Below, in pieces: positions 18,391 to 26,801 of a stretch of DNA of 54,028 nucleotides. Every line of letters begins with the position of its first letter. Positions within the stretch are counted from its first letter, which is position 1. Position numbers and translations under genes: made by a program. The DNA is from Chloroflexota bacterium (GTDB lineage Bacteria; Chloroflexota; Anaerolineae; Anaerolineales; Villigracilaceae): assembly GCA_029782225.1 (NCBI GenBank), contig JAKOVF010000383.1:1-54028 (forward strand), written 5' to 3'. The notes below the pieces were generated by a model that was not told the DNA's origin, searched no databases, and worked only from the letters and a program-made list of their open reading frames with translations.

Positions 18391-19344
18391 ATGCGTAGTT
18401 TTGCTGGTCGTGATATTCTGTCGCTCAAGGAGTTTGAGCGCAACGAGTTCTTCCATGTTTTCGATGTGGCTGCGAAGATGGAACCCATCGCCCGCTACCG
18501 CAAGAACGTGGATATGCTCAAAGAGAAGACTCTCGTAACCGCTTTCTATCAACCGTCCACCCGCACTCGTCTGGCTCATGAAGCCGCCATGCACCGTCTC
18601 GGCGGACATGTTACTGGCTTCTCAGATGCCAAGATGACGCGCGCCGGTGACTTCTATCAGGAGTCCATCAAGGATACGGTCAAGATGCTCGAGTTCTACG
18701 GCGACGTAATCGTGATGCGCCACTTCCAGCAGGGCGCGCCGCACGAAGCTGCGCGCTGGGCCAGTGTGCCGATCATCAACGGCGGCGACGGCTGGGGTGA
18801 GCACCCGACGCAGATCCTGACCGACCTGTATACCGTGCTGCGCGAGAAGGGCCGCATCGATGGTCTCAAGTGGCTGGCAGTTGGCGATATGCGCATGCGC
18901 ACCATGCACTCCCTCGGTTATGCCCTGAGCCAGTTCGATTGCCCGGTCACGTTTGTCTCTCCCCCGGAAATGAGTCTCACCGAGGACTTTAAGGCGGAAC
19001 TCAAGCAGTACAGCGTGAACTTCAGGGAAGTTGATCACGTCGAGCAGGCCATTGCTGACGCAGATGTGATACTGGTCGAGCCAGTGGTCCAGCCTGATTA
19101 CACCAAGTCCCGTGATGAGCGCGGCAAGGAGGTCAGCCTGACGCCGGCCAATTACCAGATCACACGTGATTTACTGTTTAACAAGGCCAAATCAGACGCG
19201 ATCCTGCTCCACTCGCTCCCGCGCATGGATGAGATTCCTTCCGATGTGGACATCACCAAGTGGTCACGTTACTGGCAGGAAGCCTTCAACGGCGTTGTGA
19301 TGAGAATGACGCTGTTGGCCATGGTCCTTGGCGCGATGGAATAG
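18391..19344 (+). CDS. Aspartate-carbamoyltransferase-like enzyme, probably other acceptor
   Basis: 317 residues, PyrB-like throughout. Carbamoyl-phosphate residues are all present: PSTRTR with Ser56-Thr59, Arg110 (VMRHFQQGA), HPTQ at 138-141. Arg170/His173 in GDMRMRTMHSL correspond to PyrB Arg167/His170. But the 80s loop, which in PyrB reads SLGKKGE with catalytic Lys84, is here RAGDFYQE (84-91) with no Lys. The TRVQ motif carrying PyrB Arg229 is replaced by PVVQ (231-234). HPLPR has become HSLPR. These changes argue against L-aspartate as acceptor. Between YgeY and YgeW-like genes and near carbamate kinase, it more likely acts on a ureido compound. CGGAGG ribosome binding site. Confidence 0.8.
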   Translation: MRSFAGRDILSLKEFERNEFFHVFDVAAKMEPIARYRKNVDMLKEKTLVTAFYQPSTRTRLAHEAAMHRLGGHVTGFSDAKMTRAGDFYQESIKDTVKMLEFYGDVIVMRHFQQGAPHEAARWASVPIINGGDGWGEHPTQILTDLYTVLREKGRIDGLKWLAVGDMRMRTMHSLGYALSQFDCPVTFVSPPEMSLTEDFKAELKQYSVNFREVDHVEQAIADADVILVEPVVQPDYTKSRDERGKEVSLTPANYQITRDLLFNKAKSDAILLHSLPRMDEIPSDVDITKWSRYWQEAFNGVVMRMTLLAMVLGAME

Positions 19345-19351
19345 GCCATTT

Positions 19352-19403
19352 CCCTCACCCCAACCCCTCTCCCACATTCGGAGAGGGGCTTCGCTCCTCG
19401 CAA
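19352..19403. repeat. Palindromic repeat, family B with family A end
   Basis: CCCTCACCCC then CCCCTCTCC (19364-19372) pairing with GGAGAGGGG (19380-19388), followed by CTCCTCGCAAT, which is also the end of the family A repeats. It lies in the 74-bp gap between the carbamoyltransferase-like and phosphatase genes. Confidence 0.65.
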
Positions 19404-19418
19404 TAATGATTCCTGAAA

Positions 19419-19943
19419 ATGAAAACCATCGAAATCCGTCGTCATAGCATGCGCACACCTGGAGAGGATCATCTTTCCCGGCAGGGAGTGACCCTGGCGC
19501 GGCTTATGGGCCAAAACCTCGGACCGTTCGACCGGGTCATTACGTCCACGTTTCCGCGGGCTTTTGAGACAGCCATTGCCATGGGATTTGCTGTTGATGA
19601 GCAGCTTGCATTAATGAGCACCTATGGCAACGATGTCGGGCGCGAAGCTCCCTGGCCGCAAAGGATTGAAGTCTACGCCGAAATGTTCAAGCGCGGCGGT
19701 GCGATGACGAAGTATGGAAAGAAGCTGGCGAAGATTTACACAGAGCTGGCGGATTACCTTCCCGATGGACGCGCGGCACTGGTCGTCAATCATGGTGGAA
19801 TTGTTGAAATGGGCGCGGTCGCTTGCCTGGCGGAGACAGGTTTCAGGGTCGAGGGTGATGCGGTGAGCTATTGCGAAGGCATCCGCTTGTTCTGGGAAGA
19901 TGGGAAGTGTCTGAAGGCTGAGGTTTTGCGCGTATCGATGTAG
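19419..19943 (+). CDS. Histidine phosphatase superfamily protein
   Basis: 174 residues. The catalytic RH pair is in EIRRHSMRTP (residues 7-10, RRHS rather than the common RHGE/RHGxT), with the second conserved Arg in TSTFPRAFETA and the second His in VVNHGG. The size fits SixA/phosphoglycerate-mutase-like small phosphatases. Substrate unknown. Because it sits between two carbamoyltransferase genes, a role in removing a phosphate or in proofreading a phosphorylated intermediate is conceivable, but nothing in the sequence proves it. Confidence 0.75.
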   Translation: MKTIEIRRHSMRTPGEDHLSRQGVTLARLMGQNLGPFDRVITSTFPRAFETAIAMGFAVDEQLALMSTYGNDVGREAPWPQRIEVYAEMFKRGGAMTKYGKKLAKIYTELADYLPDGRAALVVNHGGIVEMGAVACLAETGFRVEGDAVSYCEGIRLFWEDGKCLKAEVLRVSM

Positions 19944-19945
19944 CC

Positions 19946-20008
19946 GTTGGTCGAAAAGGCTCAGTGCATCCTGAGCGAACTCGAAGGACGAACCGCATCG
20001 AGACCAAC
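19946..20008. repeat. Dispersed palindromic repeat, family C
   Basis: GTTGGTC (19946-19952) and GACCAAC (20002-20008) enclose CTCAGTGCATCCTGAGCG and ACTCGAAGGACGAA, a repeat unit resembling one common in environmental bacterial genomes. A related core (CCTGAGCATAGCCGAAGG) is inside the terminator-like palindrome at 22165-22224. Confidence 0.55.
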
Positions 20009-20130
20009 TCTAAGAAGTGACTCAGCAATGATTTGGAAAGTTCATCATGTGGTCTCGATCTGCCTCGTGAAAATCTTGCAAGCGCTGATCGACCACCACT
20101 GGATATAACAAAAACAAGGAGACTAGAACT

Positions 20131-21120
20131 ATGCAAACAGATCTTCGACGCCGCGACCTGATCGGCGATCTTGATTTCAGCAAGGAGGAAGTCGAGACCG
20201 TATTGGATGTGGCCTTCGACCTCAAGCGCAAACGCGCCTTGAATGAATTGCACCCTTACCTGCGCGATAAAGTGCTGGCGATGCTTTTCTTCTTCAGTAG
20301 CACACGCACGCGCGGTTCCTTCGAAGCGGGCATTGACCAGCTCGGCGGGCACGCGGCTTTCATCGAAAGTAAGTCCACCCAGATCGCACACGGCGATACA
20401 CCTGTTGAGATCGGGGAGATCTTCGGCCGTTACTTCGATGGCATCGCCATTCGCCACGTGGATTGGAAAGTGGGTAACAAGTACATTAGCGATGTTGCCA
20501 AGTACTCGCGCTCACCTGTGTTCAACATGCAGTGCGAGATCTATCATCCCTTCCAATGCCTGGCCGATCTGATGACGATCATTGAGAAGAAGGGCCGCGA
20601 CCTGCGTCGAAAAAAGATGGTTATCTCGTGGGCTTACGCCGCTTCCTATCAGAAGCCCATCTCCGTGCCCCAATCTTTGATCCTTCAAATGCCGCGCTTT
20701 GGCATGGATGTCGTTCTGGCGCATCCACCTGAATTCAAACTCATGCCCGAAATCATGGATATGGCCCGGGAGCAAGCGAAGAAGTTCCATACGGGCTTTG
20801 AAGTCATTTCCGATCCCGATGGAATGGAGAAGGCTTTCAAGGATGCAGATGTGGTATATGCCAAATCCTGGGGCGCCATGCTCACCACAGAGGATGCGAA
20901 CGAGGGTGCCAGGATCATCAGCCAGTATAAGCACTGGATTACCGATACACAGAAGATGAAGGCTGCCAAGGATGATGCCATTTATATGCATCCACTGCCG
21001 GCCGATCGCGATGTTGAGGTCACCAGCGAAGTGATGGATGGTCCGAACTCAGTGGTCTTCGATGAGGCTGAGAATCGCCTGCACGCGCAAAAAGCCGTAA
21101 TGGCGCTGACGATGGCATAG
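20131..21120 (+). CDS. ygeW: YgeW-like knotted carbamoyltransferase
   Basis: 329 residues. Carbamoyl-phosphate motif SSTRTR (56-61), HPFQ at 139-142, and the segment WAYAASYQKPISVPQ (167-181) then RFGMDVVLAHPPEFKLMP. This is the proline-containing loop that distinguishes YgeW and N-acyl-ornithine carbamoyltransferases, which have a knotted fold. The end (MHPLPADRDVEV, SVVFDEAENRLHAQKA) is ornithine-carbamoyltransferase-like, with Pro in place of the usual Cys of HCLP. It is shorter than E. coli YgeW (about 396). The expected role is phosphorolysis of a ureido intermediate to carbamoyl phosphate in purine breakdown. AAGGAG precedes the start. Confidence 0.8.
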   Translation: MQTDLRRRDLIGDLDFSKEEVETVLDVAFDLKRKRALNELHPYLRDKVLAMLFFFSSTRTRGSFEAGIDQLGGHAAFIESKSTQIAHGDTPVEIGEIFGRYFDGIAIRHVDWKVGNKYISDVAKYSRSPVFNMQCEIYHPFQCLADLMTIIEKKGRDLRRKKMVISWAYAASYQKPISVPQSLILQMPRFGMDVVLAHPPEFKLMPEIMDMAREQAKKFHTGFEVISDPDGMEKAFKDADVVYAKSWGAMLTTEDANEGARIISQYKHWITDTQKMKAAKDDAIYMHPLPADRDVEVTSEVMDGPNSVVFDEAENRLHAQKAVMALTMA

Positions 21121-21126
21121 TGAATT

Positions 21127-21190
21127 TGCCACGGAGCCGCGGAGACGCGGCGAACTCATTAAGCTTTGTGACTCTGTGCCTCTGTGGCTA
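21127..21190. repeat. Dispersed palindromic repeat, family D
   Basis: GCCACGGAG (21128-21136) and CTCTGTGGC (21180-21188), with inner GGAGACGCGG and ACTCTGTGCC. It fills the gap between the YgeW-like and carbamate kinase genes; the kinase ribosome binding site AAGGAG follows at once. Confidence 0.6.
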
Positions 21191-21206
21191 AAAAGGAGAT
21201 AAATTT

Positions 21207-22160
21207 ATGGCAAAGAAATTAGCAGTGGTTGCAATCGGTGGTAACTCGCTCATCAAAGATGAAAAGCATAAGACCGTTGAAGATCAATACCAGGCTGCCA
21301 AGGAAACAACCTTCCATATTGCCGACATGATCGAAGCAGGTTGGGACGTAGCCATCGGCCATGGCAATGGACCGCAGGTTGGATTTATCCTCAGGCGCTC
21401 TGAAATCGCCGCCAAAGCGGAAGGCATGCACGAGGTCCCACTGGATGTCTGCGGTGCGGACTCGCAGGGCGCGATCGGCTATTCCCTCCAGCAGACTTTG
21501 CAAAATGAACTGTACCGCCGCGGTGTCAAGAAGCCTGTTGCGACTGTCGTGACGCAAGTGCTGGTGGATAAGAATGATTCCGCCTTCCAGAAGCCATCCA
21601 AGCCGATTGGCTCATTCATGGATGAAGCCGAAGCCAGGCGCCGCGAAAAAGATATGGGCTGGAGCGTGGTCGAGGATGCAGGCCGTGGCTGGCGGCGCGT
21701 GGTCGCTTCACCCCTGCCGAAGGAAGTGGTTGAACTCGATGCGGTCAAATGCCTGATTGAATCGGGAACCGTGGTCATCACAGTTGGTGGTGGCGGCATT
21801 CCTGTCATCGACATTGGCGATCATGATTACCAGGGCGTTGCCGCAGTCATTGACAAGGACTTTGCCTCCAGCCTGCTCGCGCAATTGATCAAAGCCGACT
21901 TGTTCCTCATCTCGACAGCCGTGGAAAAGGTTGCGATCAACTTTGGCAAGCCTGACCAGAAATGGCTCGACAAGATGACGCTGGCCGAGGCCAAGCAATA
22001 CCTTGCGGAAGGCACACATTTCGCCAAAGGCTCCATGGCTCCGAAGATCCAGGCTATTATCTGGTTCCTTGAAAATGGCGGCAAGCAGGCGTTGATCACC
22101 AACCCTGAAAACATTGGCCGTGCGCTGAAGGGCGAGACGGGTACTTTGATAGTTCCATAA
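21207..22160 (+). CDS. arcC: Carbamate kinase
   Basis: 317 residues, usual length. Family blocks in order: AIGGNSLI at 10-17, GHGNGPQVG at about 51-59, the substrate-loop CGADSQGAIGY, VTQVLVDKNDSAF, VVITVGGGGIPV, the DKD block (VIDKDFASSLLA) and the GSMAPKIQA block. It transfers phosphate from carbamoyl phosphate to ADP, making ATP, ammonia and CO2. Directly after two carbamoyltransferases this gives a substrate-level energy step, as with YqeA in the E. coli purine cluster. AAAAAGGAGA precedes the ATG. A terminator-like palindrome follows. Confidence 0.95.
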   Translation: MAKKLAVVAIGGNSLIKDEKHKTVEDQYQAAKETTFHIADMIEAGWDVAIGHGNGPQVGFILRRSEIAAKAEGMHEVPLDVCGADSQGAIGYSLQQTLQNELYRRGVKKPVATVVTQVLVDKNDSAFQKPSKPIGSFMDEAEARRREKDMGWSVVEDAGRGWRRVVASPLPKEVVELDAVKCLIESGTVVITVGGGGIPVIDIGDHDYQGVAAVIDKDFASSLLAQLIKADLFLISTAVEKVAINFGKPDQKWLDKMTLAEAKQYLAEGTHFAKGSMAPKIQAIIWFLENGGKQALITNPENIGRALKGETGTLIVP

Positions 22161-22164
22161 ATAC

Positions 22165-22224
22165 AAAACCTTGCGAAGACCTGCCCTGAGCATAGCCGAA
22201 GGGTCTGAGCCTTCGCAAGGTTTT
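22165..22224 (+). terminator. Long palindrome, likely terminator after carbamate kinase
   Basis: Perfect 14-bp arms AAAACCTTGCGAAG (22165-22178) and CTTCGCAAGGTTTT (22211-22224), with a family C repeat core in the loop. It begins 4 bp after the carbamate kinase stop. The TTTT end makes it a plausible intrinsic terminator separating the purine block from the following surface-polymer operon. Confidence 0.65.
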
Positions 22225-22263
22225 CTTGACACTGCCATCTCATAACGGTACTATTGCCCCCTT

Positions 22264-23145
22264 ATGCCAACCATACCGACCGCATCCGTGTCGCCGCGCA
22301 TCCTGCTGAGCATTGACTATGAACCCTGGTTTGCTTTCATCCGCCGCTACGATGCGATCACAGCCAGCCAGGCGCGTCAGGATTTGGATGGTGGTTACTC
22401 TCGTTTGGCTGTTGATGGCATACTGGAATTGTTGAGAGATGTGAAGGCCAGTTTCTATCTGGTGGGCGAGATCGCGGAATGGTATCCCGAAGTTCCACAA
22501 AAGATCGTCGCAGCCGGACATGAACTTGGCCTTCACTGTCAGATCCATCGGCCGCTCCTCAGCGTTTCAGAACTTGAGAAGGATATCCACGCGTCAAGAA
22601 GCTGGCGCGAGCAGTTCAACGTTCGCGGCTATCGCGCCCCGATGGTTGGCATCAGCGAAGACGCATATCCGCTGCTGAGAGATGCGGGCCTTACATACAG
22701 CTCTTCGATTTATGCGCGGCCTGGTACTCTTTTGCAAAAGGGCGGTATTTGGGAATTGCCTGTCAGTACGACGCGCATCTTTGGTCAAACTGAAATGTCT
22801 CTGGTCGCGCCGCGTGATTTTTCTCTTAGCTTACTGTTCAATGGTGAAATGCCTTACGGCTCAAGCTTCACCATTGGGATGATGAACGATATCGTTTTCC
22901 GCCTCCTCGAACGTGACCTGAAGCGCGGACTCAGCCCGGTCATTATTTTGCATCCATACGAACTTGTCCGCCCTCAGAATTTTTTGAGCCGCACAATTCC
23001 AGACCTGCTTCGACATCCTGAACTCCTGCCCTTTGTATTCGACAAATCCAAATTTCTAAAGAAGCTTCTCCAGAGGTTTCCTGTTGCTCCGCTCGGCGTT
23101 TACCTGGATGAAGTACTATCGCTTCAGGAAGCCGCTCATGCCTGA
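22264..23145 (+). CDS. Polysaccharide deacetylase family protein
   Basis: 293 residues. NodB-type homology: motif 1 SIDYEPW with Asp18, motif 2 HELGLHCQIH with His91-x3-His95 as metal ligands, and FNVRGYRAPM as motif 3. This divergent type (Asp-Tyr-Glu-Pro in place of Asp-Asp-Gly-Pro) is common in exopolysaccharide loci. It removes acetyl groups from amino sugars during surface-polymer assembly. First of four overlapping genes (FemAB-like, GNAT, membrane glycosyltransferase-like). Confidence 0.8.
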   Translation: MPTIPTASVSPRILLSIDYEPWFAFIRRYDAITASQARQDLDGGYSRLAVDGILELLRDVKASFYLVGEIAEWYPEVPQKIVAAGHELGLHCQIHRPLLSVSELEKDIHASRSWREQFNVRGYRAPMVGISEDAYPLLRDAGLTYSSSIYARPGTLLQKGGIWELPVSTTRIFGQTEMSLVAPRDFSLSLLFNGEMPYGSSFTIGMMNDIVFRLLERDLKRGLSPVIILHPYELVRPQNFLSRTIPDLLRHPELLPFVFDKSKFLKKLLQRFPVAPLGVYLDEVLSLQEAAHA

Positions 23146-24181
23146 CCTGCACGTGCGCACCCTTGGTGAGAATGAATCAGCACACTGGCCTGATTCTCTT
23201 TCGCATATGGGAGGATTTGTCTCGCTGGACAGTTGGTCATTTTTTTTGCGTAAAGTCTATGGCTTTGATGTCTACCGGCTCGAAGCCATTGAAGATGAAA
23301 AGACCACAGGCTGCCTTGTGCTTATACGTGTCAAGCATCCTGTTTTTGGGAATTATCTTACGACTGCGCCGTTCGCGAGTTATGGCGGTTTCGCGTTCAA
23401 TTCGTTGGCGGCGCGCGATGCCCTTTTAACGGAAGCCAGCTCGCTCGTCCAAAAATTGAACGCTGAATACGCAGTGGTCCGTTTTGAAGCGGGGGAGATG
23501 TCTCCGCCAGGCGGCTGGGTCCAGCAGCCAATTTACGCAACCTATCTTACTGAGCTTCATGAATATCCTGAGTCACTGCTGCCACTGTTTGCATCCGACC
23601 ATCGCAATCACATCCGCAAGTCTTTGAAAAAAGGTTTCACGATTTCGTTTGGTCATCTCGAGCTGCTGGACGATGCTTATGAAGCTTTAGCGCGCAGCAT
23701 GCACGAGCTTGGCTCACCTTATCATTCAAAAGATTACTTGCGTGAGATGGCCTGTTCGCTGGGGGACAAGCTGGAGTTCGCGGTTCTTTATGATGCGCAG
23801 AAGCAGATCGCCGGTGCAGGCGTATTCATCTTTCATGGGGATGTTGCCACAAATCTCCACGCCAATATGTTGCGGCGTGTCCGCTCTGATTACGCCGGCG
23901 AATTTCTGTACTGGTCAGTCATCTCTCGCTATTGCCAAAAGGGATTTCGCACTTTTGATATCGGTCGCAGCCTGAACGGCTCGGGCAATGAAACATTCAA
24001 GATGAAGTGGAAGCCGCGCAAGCAGATGCTTTGCTACTGGTACTTTTTGAAAGCAGGCGCTGAAATGCCTGGGTTGAATCAAAAAAATCCCAAATTTCGC
24101 TTCGCCATCTGGGTCTGGAAGAGGCTCCCGGCATTCGTTGTACGTGCCATTGGCCCTAGTCTGATCAAAGGACTGGCATGA
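23138..24181 (+). CDS. FemAB-like GNAT-fold transferase
   Basis: 347 residues from ATG 23138, which overlaps the end of the previous gene and has AGGAAG upstream. The double-GNAT fold of FemAB/MurM-like and exosortase-locus FemAB proteins is suggested by DHRNHIRKSLKKGF near residue 150, the Met-His-Glu-Leu-Gly block, and FRTFDIGRSLNGSGNETFKMKWKP near 285. Members transfer amino acids or acyl groups to cell-wall or polysaccharide precursors. Position in a polymer operon supports the assignment. Confidence 0.75.
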   Translation: MPDLHVRTLGENESAHWPDSLSHMGGFVSLDSWSFFLRKVYGFDVYRLEAIEDEKTTGCLVLIRVKHPVFGNYLTTAPFASYGGFAFNSLAARDALLTEASSLVQKLNAEYAVVRFEAGEMSPPGGWVQQPIYATYLTELHEYPESLLPLFASDHRNHIRKSLKKGFTISFGHLELLDDAYEALARSMHELGSPYHSKDYLREMACSLGDKLEFAVLYDAQKQIAGAGVFIFHGDVATNLHANMLRRVRSDYAGEFLYWSVISRYCQKGFRTFDIGRSLNGSGNETFKMKWKPRKQMLCYWYFLKAGAEMPGLNQKNPKFRFAIWVWKRLPAFVVRAIGPSLIKGLA

Positions 24182-24807
24182 GCCTGGTTCCTCTTGCATC
24201 CCTTTCTAATACGCAACTGGCAGGTCTTGCAACCCTACATTACGTGGTGATGCCAACATTGCTGACCGATCTGGGCTTCCCTGTTGTGCAGCGTTACTAT
24301 AAGAATGCCTTGCATGATCCAGAGGTCATTGGGTTCGTGGCCCAATCCTCTGATGGACAAAGCCTATTGGGCTGGGTATTCGGCTCGCCGCATCCGACTG
24401 AACTTACCGCTAAGCTGCGAACTTCCCCTGTATGGTTTGGAGCGCAAATGCTGCGAGTCGCGTTAACACGTCCGCGGACACTGCTCTTGCTTCTAAAGAC
24501 CATAGCCTCGCCTTCAAGTGAAAATCGTCTCGAATCCGGCGAGATCGAACTGACTTATATTGGCGTTGCACCAGATGCTCGCGGCCAAGGTCTGGGGCTG
24601 GCCCTGATGAGAGAGTTCATAACGGCCGCGCGTCAGCAGGGATATAAACGTGTCAGCCTGAGCGTTGAGAGAGATAATGAAGCTGCGATCCGGATGTACC
24701 AGAAAACAGGTTTTGAGATCACGAAGACATTTCGCGAAGGCAGGTTCGAACGCTATCGCATGAGTGTTGTATTGAAACCACAGGGCGCTCAGGAAGATAC
24801 AAAATGA
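24178..24807 (+). CDS. GNAT-family N-acetyltransferase (RimI-like)
   Basis: 209 residues. The ATG overlaps the previous stop (ATGA). Acetyl-CoA binding loop GVAPDARGQGLGLALMREF near residue 130, then LSVERDNEAAIRMYQKTGF, the classic motif A/B arrangement of RimI-like enzymes. In this operon it probably acetylates an amino sugar or nucleotide-sugar precursor; a protein substrate cannot be excluded. Confidence 0.85.
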   Translation: MSLVPLASLSNTQLAGLATLHYVVMPTLLTDLGFPVVQRYYKNALHDPEVIGFVAQSSDGQSLLGWVFGSPHPTELTAKLRTSPVWFGAQMLRVALTRPRTLLLLLKTIASPSSENRLESGEIELTYIGVAPDARGQGLGLALMREFITAARQQGYKRVSLSVERDNEAAIRMYQKTGFEITKTFREGRFERYRMSVVLKPQGAQEDTK

Positions 24808-26792
24808 AGAAATATTTTCCTCCACTGTACCTTCTTGCGCTGGCCTTCATCACTTATGGCCTATTCTTCTGGCAGCGCGGTTTTTACTGGGATGAATCTG
24901 CCTGGACGTGGATTTACTACCGGCTTGGCCCGGGTATGCTCACGCAAACTTTCTCCACGAGCCGCCCATTCTGGGGAATGATCTACCAGGTCATGCTGCC
25001 GCTGGTTGGGCCCTATCCTGCCCGCTGGCAGTTCCTAGTCATTCTCTTTCATTGGCTGGCGGCGGTGCAGGTCTCGTGGTTGATCCGTCAACTGTGGCCT
25101 CAGAATGGACAACTGGCATTTATCACGTCTGCATTATTCCTTGTCTATCCCGGCCTCGGGCAAAACGACCTGGGCCTGATGTACACGCATTTTTACATCG
25201 TTCTTAATGCTTTGTTTCTTTCCTTTAATTTATCCTTGCTGGCAATTGATCGGCCACGCTATCAGATTCCGCTGACTCTGGCTGCCTTGTTCTTCGCGTT
25301 CGTAAATTTGTTGACGATGGAGTATTTCTACTTCCTGGAACTGGCGCGTCCAGCGTTGTTTTGGATTCGGCTGCGTGGGGAGGATAAGCGCCTGCAAAAG
25401 TCATTGCTGCGTTTTATCCCATACTTCCTGATCATGGCTGGCACCACGCTCTGGCGTGCGTTCTTCTTCGAAAATCAGAACGCCAGCTATTCATTCTCCC
25501 TGCTCAGTGACCTTCGTCAGAGTCCGCTTGCGGCAATCTGGAAGCTGATCACGAACATCCTGTTTTCGTTCTGGGTGACGGTGCCGCAGGCATGGGCTTC
25601 CATTGTCGTGCCGGTGGATACGTCCGTTCTGGGGCCGCGGACACTTGTCGTTGTGTTTATTGTCATTGCCGTGGCAGGAGTTAGCTTTGGGTGGGTGCTG
25701 ACTCGTTGGGGCGGAGCAGCGAATAATGAGTCCGGTGTGAGGCGCGAATGGCGTGAATGGTTTGGGCTGGGACTCATCCTCTGGTCGTTTGCCGGCATAT
25801 CATTCTGGGTCGTTGGCCTGGTCCCACTGCTGAACTTTTCCGAAGACCGTTTTACATTGCCGTTTATCCTGGCTTCGAGTTTGATTGTTGCGGGTCTAAT
25901 GGTGTCGCTCAGAAAATGGCCGCGCCTGCAAATTGTCGTGCTTGCTCTGCTGGTTGGATTATCCGCCGGACGCCACCAGCAATTCGACGCAGCGTTTCGT
26001 CACGACTGGGAAGTTCAACGCGGGCTGTTCAATCAAATGTCATGGCGCATCCCCGGTCTTGAAAAAGGGACAATTCTGCTCAGCAACGACCTGCCGGTAC
26101 GTTATTCGTCCGATAACTCACTCACGGGCCCTTTGAACTGGATGTATAGCCCGCCCGGCGAGATGAACGCGATCTTATATTTTGCCTCCATTCGCGTGGG
26201 CAAGACTCTGCCGGATATTACGCCGGGTATATCGCATGATAAGGATTACCGCGGCCCAATCTTTCATGGCAATACCTCTAATATTTTAGTAATCAATTTT
26301 GAGCCACCAGGCTGTCTGCGCGTGATCGATCCTGAGATTGACTCTGTGAATCGTCTTTTGCCTCAAGCTGTGAGGGAAGCGGCCCAATATTCCAACCTCC
26401 GCGTTATCCATTTTGACCAGGAAGCTGCGCGCCCAATTCAGTTATACGGATCTGAACCTGAGCACGGCTGGTGCTATTATTTTGAGAAAGCCGACCTGGC
26501 GCGTCAAATGAAAGATTGGGCGCAAGTTGCTTCACTGGGTGACGCTGCTTTTGCATTGGAAGATCATCCAAACGATCCAGTTGAAAGATTTGTTTTCATT
26601 GAAGGATATGCTCATGTGGGGGACTGGGATAAAGCCCGGAAATTATCCATCGACTCGTATCAAGTATCCCGCAATTATGTTGGCCCACTGTTGTGCTCGC
26701 TCTGGGACCGCATCAGCCGTGAGACGCAGCCTGGGAGTCAAGGCACTGAAGCTGTAAAAGAAATGAGGATAAAATTTGATTGTTCGCCATGA
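24804..26792 (+). CDS. Polytopic membrane protein, glycosyltransferase-like
   Basis: 662 residues; ATG overlaps the previous stop. About ten to twelve hydrophobic segments fill residues 5-400, then a soluble extracytoplasmic region of about 260 residues. An early Asp-Glu pair (YWDESAW, about residues 31-37) lies in the first outer loop, as in GT39/GT83-type lipid-linked sugar transferases such as ArnT and PMT. Likely uses a polyprenyl-phosphate sugar for a surface polymer. Family assignment is by layout, so it is tentative. Confidence 0.65.
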   Translation: MKKYFPPLYLLALAFITYGLFFWQRGFYWDESAWTWIYYRLGPGMLTQTFSTSRPFWGMIYQVMLPLVGPYPARWQFLVILFHWLAAVQVSWLIRQLWPQNGQLAFITSALFLVYPGLGQNDLGLMYTHFYIVLNALFLSFNLSLLAIDRPRYQIPLTLAALFFAFVNLLTMEYFYFLELARPALFWIRLRGEDKRLQKSLLRFIPYFLIMAGTTLWRAFFFENQNASYSFSLLSDLRQSPLAAIWKLITNILFSFWVTVPQAWASIVVPVDTSVLGPRTLVVVFIVIAVAGVSFGWVLTRWGGAANNESGVRREWREWFGLGLILWSFAGISFWVVGLVPLLNFSEDRFTLPFILASSLIVAGLMVSLRKWPRLQIVVLALLVGLSAGRHQQFDAAFRHDWEVQRGLFNQMSWRIPGLEKGTILLSNDLPVRYSSDNSLTGPLNWMYSPPGEMNAILYFASIRVGKTLPDITPGISHDKDYRGPIFHGNTSNILVINFEPPGCLRVIDPEIDSVNRLLPQAVREAAQYSNLRVIHFDQEAARPIQLYGSEPEHGWCYYFEKADLARQMKDWAQVASLGDAAFALEDHPNDPVERFVFIEGYAHVGDWDKARKLSIDSYQVSRNYVGPLLCSLWDRISRETQPGSQGTEAVKEMRIKFDCSP

Positions 26793-26801
26793 AATCGTAA
26801 C

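Noticed and set aside
20131..21120. Ornithine carbamoyltransferase (argF) for the second transcarbamoylase
   Set aside because: The SSTRTR and C-terminal blocks fit, but the WAYAASYQKPISVPQ loop and the purine/carbamate-kinase context match YgeW better. An arginine-catabolism role remains a weaker option because no arginine deiminase is present.
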